From Campylobacter sp. 2014D-0216 (GTDB lineage: Bacteria; Campylobacterota; Campylobacteria; Campylobacterales; Campylobacteraceae), in contig NZ_CP063089.1 of assembly GCF_014931215.1 (NCBI RefSeq), positions 1,364,001-1,428,000 on the forward strand: DNA of 64,000 nucleotides, given 5' to 3'. The position numbers were made by a program, and so were the translations under genes. This document shows, piece by piece, positions 55,237-62,967 of the stretch. Below the pieces are notes generated by a model. That model worked only from the letters and a program-made list of their open reading frames with translations. It was not told the DNA's origin and ran no database searches. How positions within the stretch are numbered: position 1 is the stretch's first letter; every line of letters begins with the position of its first letter.

Positions 55237-55958
55237 TATGCCTCCTTAAGTTCTATTTTGTGAAATCTGATTTCTGAGTTATATTCTACTATAAAAAAAC
55301 TTTCCTTGTATGCAAAAGTGGGTAAATTTAGATATTTTACATCTTCTTCTTGCAAAAAAAGATCTTGATGATAATGTCCTTCGATCACAAATGTAGCACC
55401 ATAATGCTTTAGGCGCTCTTTCACCATAGAAGAAAAATGAGGAATTTTTCTAGCAAGCTGTTTTTTGTATTGTTTTTTTAAAATTGTTTGGGTGATTTTT
55501 TCTTTGCTAATGATGTTTAAAAAATTTAAAATGCGTAGTAAAAAAGAATTCCTTAAACTCTTCAAACAAAACTGTAAAAAAGGTTTTAAGAAGATATCCC
55601 CGTGAGCTAATTTTACCGGTGTATGATCTTGAAATTCACAAAGCACAGGTTGCTGGTTTATGTTAAAAACTTTCACTTTTTTAAAAAATTTAGCCAAATT
55701 AAAATCATGATTGCCTTCTAAATAAATGATTTCAATCTCATCGGCAAGTTCTTCAAGTAAATCTATATAAGCTTTTGCAAATTCATGCGTGGCTTTTACT
55801 TCATACACTAAAAGATCAAAAATATCACCCATTAAAAAAAGTTGAGGAGTTTGAAGTTTTTTTTGTTTTAAGGCTTGTAAAAACTCCCAAAAACCACGCC
55901 TATTCTCATTTTCATGCGCATCAGCAATAAAAATAGCCTTGTTTTTAATATAGATCAA
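55236..55958 (-). CDS. LpxH-like metallophosphoesterase (UDP-2,3-diacylglucosamine hydrolase)
   Basis: This 240-residue calcineurin-like phosphoesterase has the metal motifs FIADAHENENRRGF, LMGDIFDLL near 43, YLEGNHDFNLA near 80, KLAHGDIF and IEGHYHQD. The arrangement fits LpxH-type hydrolases that cut UDP-2,3-diacylglucosamine to lipid X in lipid A synthesis. Adjacent lipid A genes (an EptC-like transferase upstream, lpxB two genes upstream) support this. It overlaps eptC by four bases. Activity with another nucleotide substrate cannot be excluded. Confidence 0.78.
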   Translation of the reverse strand: MIYIKNKAIFIADAHENENRRGFWEFLQALKQKKLQTPQLFLMGDIFDLLVYEVKATHEFAKAYIDLLEELADEIEIIYLEGNHDFNLAKFFKKVKVFNINQQPVLCEFQDHTPVKLAHGDIFLKPFLQFCLKSLRNSFLLRILNFLNIISKEKITQTILKKQYKKQLARKIPHFSSMVKERLKHYGATFVIEGHYHQDLFLQEEDVKYLNLPTFAYKESFFIVEYNSEIRFHKIELKEA

Positions 55959-57697
55959 TATTTTGCTTTCTCATATTTTAATATTTTATCATAATCTGCT
56001 TCACCATTAAAAAATCTAATGCGATTAAGATTAAACTTTTCGCTTAATACATCTCTACTTTCTTCATAATCCTTAACTTGAATACCCCCAACGGTTGCCA
56101 TTGTATGAATCAAATCATCTGTCATAAACGGTCTATCTTTGGCTTTGACTATTTTATTTAATAATTCTGGATTATTTTGTTTAAATTTATCACTAACTAT
56201 AAAAAAGAACGGAATTTCAGCGGTAAATCTTGAAGTTACAAAATGTTCTGCTTTATCCCTGTACTCATAGACACTTTCACCATGATCACTAATATAAACA
56301 ATAATCGCTTCCCTATCTTTAAACAAGTTAAAAACTTCATTAATAAAATAATCATTATAAAGAACTGCGTTTGCGTAGTTGGCTACCACTTTTTTTTCTT
56401 CGAGTCCAAGATTTCTATTGTTAATATTATCTGCATCAAATTTAGCATAGCTTTTATCATATCTTCTATCATACTTAAAATGCGTACCCATTAGCTGAAT
56501 TACAAAAAAATCTTTTATGCCAACTCTATCTTTAATAAGGGGCAACATATCTCCATCAAGAGCTTTGGTAAAAATTTTATCATCAGTTGCAAATTGATTT
56601 AAGAAAAAAGTTTCTTTCGCACGATTTGCAACAGCAGTGGTAATACTCGTGTGTCCGCTCATTGGCTCATGATTTGATAAAAAAAGACTATCATATCCGG
56701 CTAATTCAAACAAATCAACGATATTCAATCTATCATACCAATTTTCCTCATTTTCTATATTTGAGAAATTCATAACCCTTCTTAGTGATGCTTGAGTGCT
56801 AGCAAAAGGGGATATTGTATCGCTAAATTTTATTAAATTTCCTTTTTTCTCTAATGCAACCAAATTCGGAGTAGTATTTAAATCATACCCATATAAACTC
56901 ATATAATTTCTTTGGGTACTTTCTCCTACAATAAAAACAATATCAAAATCATTTTGTTTAGTCAGAATATATTTATTGCTTTTATATTCATCTGCTATTT
57001 TTTTATAGTTTTTTAAGTAAAAATTATAATTTGCCCACACTCCTGTGTCTGCATAATAGTTATAAATTTGTAAAGGTATATCAACCACAAAAATAGAATT
57101 AACCTTATCTAATGAATTTACACCATGTTTTTTGATAAAATAGCGATTAGCTGTATCTAAAAGCAAAGCTACAATCACAAAAATATAAACACCGCATAAA
57201 AAATAATACTTCTTTTTATCAAATCGAAAAAAATTATTTTTTATGGCCTTAAAAAAAGCAATGCATGCTAAAATAAAAACCAAAAAAACAATGCATGCTA
57301 AAATAGATTCTATATTTATATAAAACTCCATAAATTCATAAATTTCTCCTAAATTTGTTTGAAGAAAAAAATCCATAAACATAGGATTAAATTTAGCAGA
57401 ATAATTTACCAACAAATAAGCTTGTAATATAAAAACAACAACTGCATATATCGTTAAAAAATAAACAACATACTTAGTTCTTTCCTTTAAAAAAATAAAA
57501 AACAGATGAATAATAAAAACATTTACCACAAACATTATGAAGATATTTTTTATAGCCTTAAATATTACCCATTCATAAATTTCTCTTTCAAAGGTCAAAT
57601 AACTCCACCATAGCGAAATACTTGTATCTAAAATAAAAATTAAAAAAATATACGGAAAATACTCAACGACAAAATCGAAATATCTTTTTTTTTGCAT
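55955..57697 (-). CDS. eptC: EptA/EptC-like phosphoethanolamine transferase
   Basis: This 580-residue enzyme has five membrane segments in its first 190 residues and a periplasmic sulfatase-fold domain. The catalytic Thr lies in VFIVGESTQRNYMSLYGY near 245-262, with IVYISDHGESVYEY and HFVTSRFTAEIP later for metal binding. Such enzymes move phosphoethanolamine from phosphatidylethanolamine to lipid A; in C. jejuni EptC also modifies FlgG and glycans and affects polymyxin resistance. The start codon is followed at once by nine A (57685-57693). A 17-base repeat with 30-base period falls in a membrane segment. It shares one base with greA. Confidence 0.85.
   Translation of the reverse strand: MQKKRYFDFVVEYFPYIFLIFILDTSISLWWSYLTFEREIYEWVIFKAIKNIFIMFVVNVFIIHLFFIFLKERTKYVVYFLTIYAVVVFILQAYLLVNYSAKFNPMFMDFFLQTNLGEIYEFMEFYINIESILACIVFLVFILACIAFFKAIKNNFFRFDKKKYYFLCGVYIFVIVALLLDTANRYFIKKHGVNSLDKVNSIFVVDIPLQIYNYYADTGVWANYNFYLKNYKKIADEYKSNKYILTKQNDFDIVFIVGESTQRNYMSLYGYDLNTTPNLVALEKKGNLIKFSDTISPFASTQASLRRVMNFSNIENEENWYDRLNIVDLFELAGYDSLFLSNHEPMSGHTSITTAVANRAKETFFLNQFATDDKIFTKALDGDMLPLIKDRVGIKDFFVIQLMGTHFKYDRRYDKSYAKFDADNINNRNLGLEEKKVVANYANAVLYNDYFINEVFNLFKDREAIIVYISDHGESVYEYRDKAEHFVTSRFTAEIPFFFIVSDKFKQNNPELLNKIVKAKDRPFMTDDLIHTMATVGGIQVKDYEESRDVLSEKFNLNRIRFFNGEADYDKILKYEKAKY
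57259..57305 (-). repeat. Short in-frame direct repeat inside eptC-like gene
   Basis: CAATGCATGCTAAAATA occurs at 57259-57275 and 57289-57305, 30 bases apart, which is ten codons, so loss or gain keeps the frame. It encodes part of a membrane segment (FILACI and similar). Confidence 0.8.
57685..57693 (-). repeat. A9 tract at the second codons of eptC-like gene
   Basis: On the coding strand ATG-C is followed by nine A. A one-base change would shift the frame four codons into the protein, so it could act as a slippage site. Confidence 0.75.
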
Positions 57698-58182
57698 TAA
57701 AATTCCAAAGCTTTATATTCTATAGAGATGATTTCAAATTCACTTTCACCTTTTGGCAAGCGTACTTTAAAATCATCGCCTTCTTTTTTACCAAGCATTG
57801 CTTTAGCAATAGGCGAACTAATAGAAATATAACCTTTTTCTAAATTTCCTTCATTAACTCCTACTAAAGTATAGGTGCTTTGTTTTTCACTGTCTAAATC
57901 TTCTACTACCACAGTTGAGCCAAATTTCACGCTATCGTGCTCATAAGAAGATGGGTCGATGATTTGCGCTCTTGAGATCAAATCTCCAAGTTCTGCTATC
58001 TTGCCTTCTATGAAAGCTTGTTTTTCTCTAGCTGCGTGATATTCTGCGTTTTCTTTTAAGTCGCCATGGCTTCTTGCTATGTCTATTTCTTCTACCACTT
58101 TTGGACGTTCAACTTTTTTTAAATGCTCTAATTCTTTTTCTAATTTCTCATAGCCATATTTACTCATAGGTTCTTTTTGCAT
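57697..58182 (-). CDS. greA: Transcription elongation factor GreA
   Basis: GreA rescues backtracked RNA polymerase by stimulating transcript cleavage. The 161-residue protein has an N-terminal coiled coil ([20 protein letters not shown], residues 15-34) with the tip motif [20 protein letters not shown], and a C-terminal FKBP-like domain ([18 protein letters not shown]). It lies between lpxB (three bases) and eptC (one-base overlap), so the lipid A genes and greA are probably co-transcribed. Confidence 0.96.
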   Translation of the reverse strand: MQKEPMSKYGYEKLEKELEHLKKVERPKVVEEIDIARSHGDLKENAEYHAAREKQAFIEGKIAELGDLISRAQIIDPSSYEHDSVKFGSTVVVEDLDSEKQSTYTLVGVNEGNLEKGYISISSPIAKAMLGKKEGDDFKVRLPKGESEFEIISIEYKALEF

Positions 58183-58185
58183 AAT

Positions 58186-59289
58186 TTATCCTTGTTTGAT
58201 TTCATAAAGTATTTTAGCCAAATTTTTTGCACTTGCAAATTGCAAATATTCTTTTAAAAAATCTACTTTATCAAAAAATGCCTTATAATCGTATTTAAGA
58301 TAAGCTTGATGTAAATTTTTCACACTCACTTGCTCTTGTAAAAATTCAGGATTGAGCTCGCTTTTTCCTGCAAAATCTAAAAAAATATTTGCAAGGCCTA
58401 TATGCTTAAGCTTCACAAAACATCTTGCGATAAATACATCAATAGCTTTAGCTTTATAAGCAAGCACAAAAGGCGTGCCAACCAAAGCCGCTTCAAGCGT
58501 AGCTGTACCACTACAAATAAAAGCAAAATCAGCATTTTTAAGCACTTTTGGGGTATTAGTTTGAATTTCAAAATTACTCACATTCCCGTAAATTTCTAGT
58601 CTTTTTAAATTAAACTCTGGCACACAAAGGATTTTTTTGCCTTTAAATTTAGTGCTTAACTCTCTAAAAATAGGCATCAAACGCTTTATTTCGCTTTTTC
58701 TCGAGCCCGGTAAGAAAGCGATGACTTTTTCATCATCATTTTTTGAAAGTATAGAATTTACATCTTCTTGGCTTTTAAACTCTTTTATCTCATCTAAAAG
58801 TGGATGTCCTACATAAGTGCTTTTGCTAAAAAACTCACTATCAAAAGGCAAGATAGAAGCTAGCACATCAAAATGACTTTCTATGATAGGTATACGACCT
58901 TTTTTCCACGCCCAAACTTGAGGTAAGATATAATAAATTCTTTTTACTTTAGAATTTGCTTTTTTTAAAGCTTTTGCAAAAGGTATGTTAAAAGCGGGAG
59001 AATCTATACATAAAATCGCATCTATTTTTTGAGTAAGACTTAAATTTACTAGCTCTTTTATGGCTCTTTTAGCTTTTAAAATGAGAGGCAAAACCTCTAT
59101 AAAACCCATAGCACTAAACTCATGTGAACTATAAAGTGGCTTGGAATTTAAACCAAATTCTTTACACAAACTCTCATCATAAATTCCCACTAGATCAAAT
59201 TCTTTATACTCATTTTCATAAGCTTTTAAAACTTCTTTTAAATGCAAATTTGCTGAAGGCTCTAAGGCACAAACTAAAAAGGTTTTCAT
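58186..59289 (-). CDS. lpxB: Lipid-A-disaccharide synthase
   Basis: LpxB joins lipid X and UDP-2,3-diacylglucosamine to form the lipid A disaccharide. The 367-residue glycosyltransferase shows [20 protein letters not shown] at the start, [10 protein letters not shown] near 135, [13 protein letters not shown] [34 protein letters not shown] near 190 and [20 protein letters not shown] near 250. It is the first gene of the series lpxB-greA-eptC-lpxH-che. Confidence 0.96.
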   Translation of the reverse strand: MKTFLVCALEPSANLHLKEVLKAYENEYKEFDLVGIYDESLCKEFGLNSKPLYSSHEFSAMGFIEVLPLILKAKRAIKELVNLSLTQKIDAILCIDSPAFNIPFAKALKKANSKVKRIYYILPQVWAWKKGRIPIIESHFDVLASILPFDSEFFSKSTYVGHPLLDEIKEFKSQEDVNSILSKNDDEKVIAFLPGSRKSEIKRLMPIFRELSTKFKGKKILCVPEFNLKRLEIYGNVSNFEIQTNTPKVLKNADFAFICSGTATLEAALVGTPFVLAYKAKAIDVFIARCFVKLKHIGLANIFLDFAGKSELNPEFLQEQVSVKNLHQAYLKYDYKAFFDKVDFLKEYLQFASAKNLAKILYEIKQG

Positions 59290-59317
59290 TAACTTACCTT
59301 ACAATACAATTTAAAAT

Positions 59318-59323
59318 ATTCTA
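59318..59323 (-). promoter_or_regulatory. Possible -10 box for lpxB series
   Basis: TAGAAT reads on the minus strand 29 bases before the lpxB ATG, within the 53-base gap after the cdtC terminator. Confidence 0.4.
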
Positions 59324-59342
59324 ACAAATTTTAACTTAGAGT

Positions 59343-59366
59343 TTAAACCCGCAAAAGCGGGTTTAA
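59343..59366 (-). terminator. cdt operon terminator
   Basis: TTAAACCCGC (59343-59352) and GCGGGTTTAA (59357-59366) form a GC-rich 10-base stem with an AAAA loop, directly after the cdtC stop. Confidence 0.85.
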
Positions 59367-59367
59367 T

Positions 59368-59940
59368 TTAATAAAGCGGAGTTGCTTCAACGATAGCAGG
59401 AGCAAAGAAAAATAATTCTTTTAATTCTATAGGCACAGAAGGATTTACAGTACAATCATCTAAGCCAAAGCGATTTTCTATAGGTACACGTGCCTCATAA
59501 AAAGTGCTCATGCATTTTACCCCACCATGCGTTAAAGATCTAATTTGCACTGCAGAACTTGTTGTGGGCATAATAGAAAAAACCGTTTGCATTTGTCCAT
59601 CTTGCAAATCTTGCTTGCAAGATTTTGTCCCAAAAGTTTTTTCATCTAAAACAGCCAAACACACATCATCGCCTCTAGGATTTACAAACTGCACATAACC
59701 AAAAGGACGTTGCACTGCGTATCTGTCTTTTTCTTTTAATTTATCGCTAAGTATGATTTCTTTTAAGAACCAATTTTGCTCTTCTAGTATTTCAGAACTG
59801 TATCGAAAAGGACTTAATGAAATTCCTGTTTCTAAAGATCTTATGGCAAACATAGGTGTAAAATCTTCTAATTCGTCTAAACTAACTTCAGCTCTCAAAA
59901 AACCCAAAACCACAAAAAATAAAATACAAATTTTTTTCAT
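59368..59940 (-). CDS. cdtC: Cytolethal distending toxin subunit C
   Basis: CdtC is a ricin-type beta-trefoil subunit that, with CdtA, binds host cells and delivers CdtB. The 190-residue protein has an N-terminal signal peptide (KKICILFFVVLGFLRAEV, cleavage after about 18) and repeated lectin-like segments (PFGYVQFVNPRGDDVCLAV; VQIRSLTHGGVKCMSTFYE). Length matches C. jejuni CdtC (189). It lies nine bases after cdtB and ends the operon. Confidence 0.93.
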   Translation of the reverse strand: MKKICILFFVVLGFLRAEVSLDELEDFTPMFAIRSLETGISLSPFRYSSEILEEQNWFLKEIILSDKLKEKDRYAVQRPFGYVQFVNPRGDDVCLAVLDEKTFGTKSCKQDLQDGQMQTVFSIMPTTSSAVQIRSLTHGGVKCMSTFYEARVPIENRFGLDDCTVNPSVPIELKELFFFAPAIVEATPLY

Positions 59941-59949
59941 TTTTATCTC

Positions 59950-60753
59950 CTAAGGTCTTCTAAAATTCACAGGAAAATGATCAGAAGCTAAAAAAGTCCT
60001 AAGTCCTGCTACAGCTAAAAGAGCAATGATTGGTGGTGGATTGTACAAAGAAGCTGTATTGGAATTTCCTGTGATAGCATAGTCAATGATCCTTCCACTA
60101 GTTTGAGTATTGGTATTTGGAGGAATCACACGTGTACGCGCTCTTAAATCAGGATCAAGTAAAGAAACCAAAGCTCCTGATTCTCTATTAAAATCACCTA
60201 AAATCATCCAATTAATCTCTGGTCTATTTCTAAAAAATTGATCTACAGCACTTACAATAGCTCCGCCATCATTACCTCCACTTGCTAAAGCATGTATGCT
60301 AAAAAACGCATCATTTCCTATACGAATTCCTATAATAGGTCTTGAAGCAACAGTTGGAGGTGGCAAAACAAAAACCTCATCAGCTTGCACTCTACTTACT
60401 ATAGCCATATTCACACGATTTGCGCCAACATCTACTCTTGAGTAATATATAAAAACAGAATTTGGACGACTTGATGAACCCAAATTCCATTCATACTCAT
60501 GAATTGGAATTCCTACTCCTACAGGTTGCACTTGTCTTGGAGTCATCACAGCAGTTGCAGGTAAAACCCCTGCTTCTTGCACAGCTAAAATATCCATAGG
60601 ATTGGCACCTGTTACAAGCTGTCTTATACTAATATTCCATTTGCTTTCGGTAGAAGCTGATGAACCTTGTAAATTCCAAGTTCCACTATTGTAATTTTCC
60701 AAAGCTCCAAATAATAAATTAAAACCTAAAACCAAAAATACTATCTTTTTCAA
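59950..60753 (-). CDS. cdtB: Cytolethal distending toxin subunit B (DNase I-like)
   Basis: CdtB is the active toxin subunit; it enters the host nucleus, cuts DNA and arrests cells in G2/M. The 267-residue protein has a signal peptide (first about 16-18 residues, ending LLFGALENY) and the complete DNase I-type site: Glu60 in AVQEAG, His154 in FSIHALAS, Asp187 and Asn189 in LGDFNRES, Asp224 in RIIDYAIT, and Asp258/His259 in ASDHFPVN. Nothing suggests inactivation. It starts in an ATGA overlap with cdtA. Confidence 0.96.
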   Translation of the reverse strand: MKKIVFLVLGFNLLFGALENYNSGTWNLQGSSASTESKWNISIRQLVTGANPMDILAVQEAGVLPATAVMTPRQVQPVGVGIPIHEYEWNLGSSSRPNSVFIYYSRVDVGANRVNMAIVSRVQADEVFVLPPPTVASRPIIGIRIGNDAFFSIHALASGGNDGGAIVSAVDQFFRNRPEINWMILGDFNRESGALVSLLDPDLRARTRVIPPNTNTQTSGRIIDYAITGNSNTASLYNPPPIIALLAVAGLRTFLASDHFPVNFRRP

Positions 60754-61562
60754 AATACCCCTCCTTCAGCATAAGGTGATCTTGTTTGAAAAGCAGGTGC
60801 ACTTATGCTCCATTGTCTGTCTAAATTTTTTTCTTTTGATTTTAAACACGGTGTTAAATATATACTATAATAGTTAAAATTGAACTCCTCCATTACATTT
60901 GCGACTGTTGTTTGTATGCATTGTTGAGTAGCATAATTTTGAATTTGATAAGCACCATTACTCATAGGAAAAAGACTCCAAAATTGTGCAAAATTACTTT
61001 GATCGCAAGGGTAATGTACTATGCCGTTTCCGTATGCATTTAGGCAAGTTAAAGTTTTTGCATTTTTAATCATAACTTTGTTGTTTGGAAATTCAATAAG
61101 CTGCCAAACTCTTGCATCACCAAAAGACTTACTGTCAAATAAATTATAACCCCATATCCAATTACCAGGATTTAACGCCCAAACAGTTAAAGCAGCACCG
61201 TTAGGATTCATAATGGTCACAAAATCACTTGCGATACCTAAATTTTCATACAAGGCATTTGAAGCAAATTGATTATCAGAAGTCAATCTTGGCAAAGGTC
61301 CTTTTATAGGATTATCCCCTTTAAAGGTGTTTGTTTTTATTAGTGGTGGCTCAAGCGGTATGGCAGGAAAACGCTTGCCTTCTATCAAAGTTGGCGTTTT
61401 TTGTTTAACTGGCAAAGTAGGATTTTTACCTATACTCAAAGGATCACTATCACTCACAGCACCTAAAGAACGCCCTAAAGGATTAAGTTGTTCTTTAGAA
61501 GAACATCCGATAAAAAATGCCATCATTACACTCAATATCATTGCAAATTTTATTTTTTGCAT
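60750..61562 (-). CDS. cdtA: Cytolethal distending toxin subunit A (lipoprotein)
   Basis: CdtA is the other host-binding, ricin-like subunit, held on the outer membrane as a lipoprotein. The 270-residue protein has a lipobox FFIGCSS with Cys20, a Pro/Thr-rich stretch, and a beta-trefoil with ALTVWALNPGNWIWGYNLFD, SFGDARVWQLIEFPNNKVMI (20 residues) and CLNAYGNGIVHYPCDQSNFA, all as in C. jejuni CdtA. I chose ATG 61562 (MQKIKFAM), preceded by AGGAGAG; an upstream in-frame start would put 13 residues before the signal peptide. A palindrome lies upstream. Confidence 0.94.
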   Translation of the reverse strand: MQKIKFAMILSVMMAFFIGCSSKEQLNPLGRSLGAVSDSDPLSIGKNPTLPVKQKTPTLIEGKRFPAIPLEPPLIKTNTFKGDNPIKGPLPRLTSDNQFASNALYENLGIASDFVTIMNPNGAALTVWALNPGNWIWGYNLFDSKSFGDARVWQLIEFPNNKVMIKNAKTLTCLNAYGNGIVHYPCDQSNFAQFWSLFPMSNGAYQIQNYATQQCIQTTVANVMEEFNFNYYSIYLTPCLKSKEKNLDRQWSISAPAFQTRSPYAEGGVF

Positions 61563-61582
61563 ATTCTCTCCTTTTATAAAAA

Positions 61583-61588
61583 AGTATA
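61583..61588 (-). promoter_or_regulatory. Possible -10 box for cdtABC
   Basis: TATACT reads on the minus strand 20 bases upstream of the cdtA ATG; the palindrome at 61604-61625 would then cover the -35 region. Confidence 0.4.
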
Positions 61589-61603
61589 AATATATTAGCA
61601 TAT

Positions 61604-61625
61604 TTTTACTACTTTAGTAGTAAAA
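61604..61625. promoter_or_regulatory. Palindrome upstream of cdtABC, operator-like
   Basis: TTTTACTACT and AGTAGTAAAA flank TT, a perfect inverted repeat of 10-base arms in the divergent cdtA/pepT gap. As no gene ends here it is not an ordinary terminator. A dimeric regulator site is a reasonable guess. Confidence 0.5.
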
Positions 61626-61677
61626 GCACCATCTTTAAAATCTTTTTTTAACTTTATAAAATATTTAAAAAATGAAT

Positions 61678-61686
61678 TGTTATAAT
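61678..61686 (+). promoter_or_regulatory. Extended -10 promoter for pepT
   Basis: TGTTATAAT (TGn plus TATAAT) ends 29 bases before the pepT ATG, in a suitable T-rich context; an ATAAGGAAAT ribosome site follows. Confidence 0.6.
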
Positions 61687-61715
61687 TTTCTAAATTTCAA
61701 TCATAAGGAAATATT

Positions 61716-62948
61716 ATGGATATTGTTCAAAGATTTATAAACTATACCAAGATTAACACCACAACAAGCAGAGAAAATGGAGCTAAAGGCATCATGCCAT
61801 CAAGTCCCAACCAAATGGAACTTGCAAAATTACTTGAAAAAGAACTACAAGAACTAGGTTTAAACCACATCAAAAGAAGAGAAAACACTATCACAACAGC
61901 TCTTTTACCAGCCAACACTCCAAATGCTCCCAAAATAGCCTTTTTTGCACACTTAGACACAAGTATGGAGCAAAGCAATGACACCAAAGCGCAAATCACC
62001 AAATATGAAGGCGGAGATATATGCTTAAACAAAGATTTAGATCTTTATTTAAAAGAAAGTGAATTTAAAGAGCTTAAAAACTACATAGGAGATGACATCA
62101 TTCATACTGATGGTACAAGCTTGCTTGGAGCAGATGACAAAGCAGCCATTGCAGCCATCATGGATATGCTTGAGTTTTTTGTTAAAAATCCTGATATAAA
62201 ACATGGTGATATTTATGCTTGCTTTCTACCTGATGAGGAGCAAGGCTTAAGAGGAGCTAAAGCCTTTGATATCAAAGAAATTGACGCTGACTTTGGTTAC
62301 TGTTTAGATTGCTGCGGAATTGGTGAGTTTATTTATGAAAACTGGAATGCAGGAGATTGCGAAGTGGAATTTATAGGCAAATCCGCCCACCCTATGAGTG
62401 CTAAAGGAAAACTAGTCAATTCTTTGCTTTTAGCACATCAATTCATCTCTATGCTTCCAAAAGGGGAAGCCCCTGAATATACAGAAAATAAAGAAGGTTA
62501 TTTTTGGGTTAAAGAACTCAAAGGAAATAGTGCTAAAACTACCTTAAAAATTGACGTTAGAGAGTTTGACGATGAAAAATACAAACAAAGAATGCAATTT
62601 TTGCAAGATCTAAATGATAGCTTCAAAAAACTATATGGAGAAGAAAGAATAAACATTAAATTAAATGATCGTTATAAAAATGTCTTTAATAGTCTAAAAA
62701 CAACCGAGTCTTTACCTATCAAACTCGCTCTACAAGCTTATGAAAATTTAAACATCAAAACCAAAATCATTCCTATGCGAGGAGGATATGATGGGGCTGT
62801 ACTTTCAGAAAAAGGCCTGCCTTGCCCAAACATCTTTACCGGAGCACATAATTTTCACTCTATTTATGAGTATTTGCCTGTTAAATCTTTAAAAGCAGCA
62901 AGTAAAGTTATACAAGAAATCATCATTCTAGCTGCTAAATCAATTTAA
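61716..62948 (+). CDS. pepT: Peptidase T (tripeptidase, M20B)
   Basis: PepT removes the N-terminal residue from tripeptides in the cytoplasm, using two zinc ions. The 410-residue protein has FFAHLDTSMEQSN near 79 (His and Asp ligands), GADDKAAIAAIMDML near 142 (bridging Asp), CFLPDEEQGLRGAKAF near 172 (catalytic Glu pair), LDCCGIGEFIYENWNAGDCE near 194 with its Asp ligand, and TGAHNFHSIYEYLPV near 380 (His ligand). A dimerisation insert (KSAHPMSAKGKLVNSLLLAH) is in place. It is a single gene, with a bidirectional terminator after it. Confidence 0.94.
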   Translation: MDIVQRFINYTKINTTTSRENGAKGIMPSSPNQMELAKLLEKELQELGLNHIKRRENTITTALLPANTPNAPKIAFFAHLDTSMEQSNDTKAQITKYEGGDICLNKDLDLYLKESEFKELKNYIGDDIIHTDGTSLLGADDKAAIAAIMDMLEFFVKNPDIKHGDIYACFLPDEEQGLRGAKAFDIKEIDADFGYCLDCCGIGEFIYENWNAGDCEVEFIGKSAHPMSAKGKLVNSLLLAHQFISMLPKGEAPEYTENKEGYFWVKELKGNSAKTTLKIDVREFDDEKYKQRMQFLQDLNDSFKKLYGEERINIKLNDRYKNVFNSLKTTESLPIKLALQAYENLNIKTKIIPMRGGYDGAVLSEKGLPCPNIFTGAHNFHSIYEYLPVKSLKAASKVIQEIIILAAKSI

Positions 62949-62967
62949 GCCTTAAAAGGCTTAAATT
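62942..62967. terminator. Bidirectional terminator between pepT and dcuC-like gene
   Basis: AATTTAAGCCTT (62942-62953) and AAGGCTTAAATT (62956-62967) form a perfect 12-base stem, containing the pepT stop and touching the convergent gene's end. Confidence 0.85.

Noticed and set aside
61563..61601. Longer CdtA start
   Set aside because: It would place 13 residues before the lipoprotein signal; AGGAGAG lies properly before ATG 61562.
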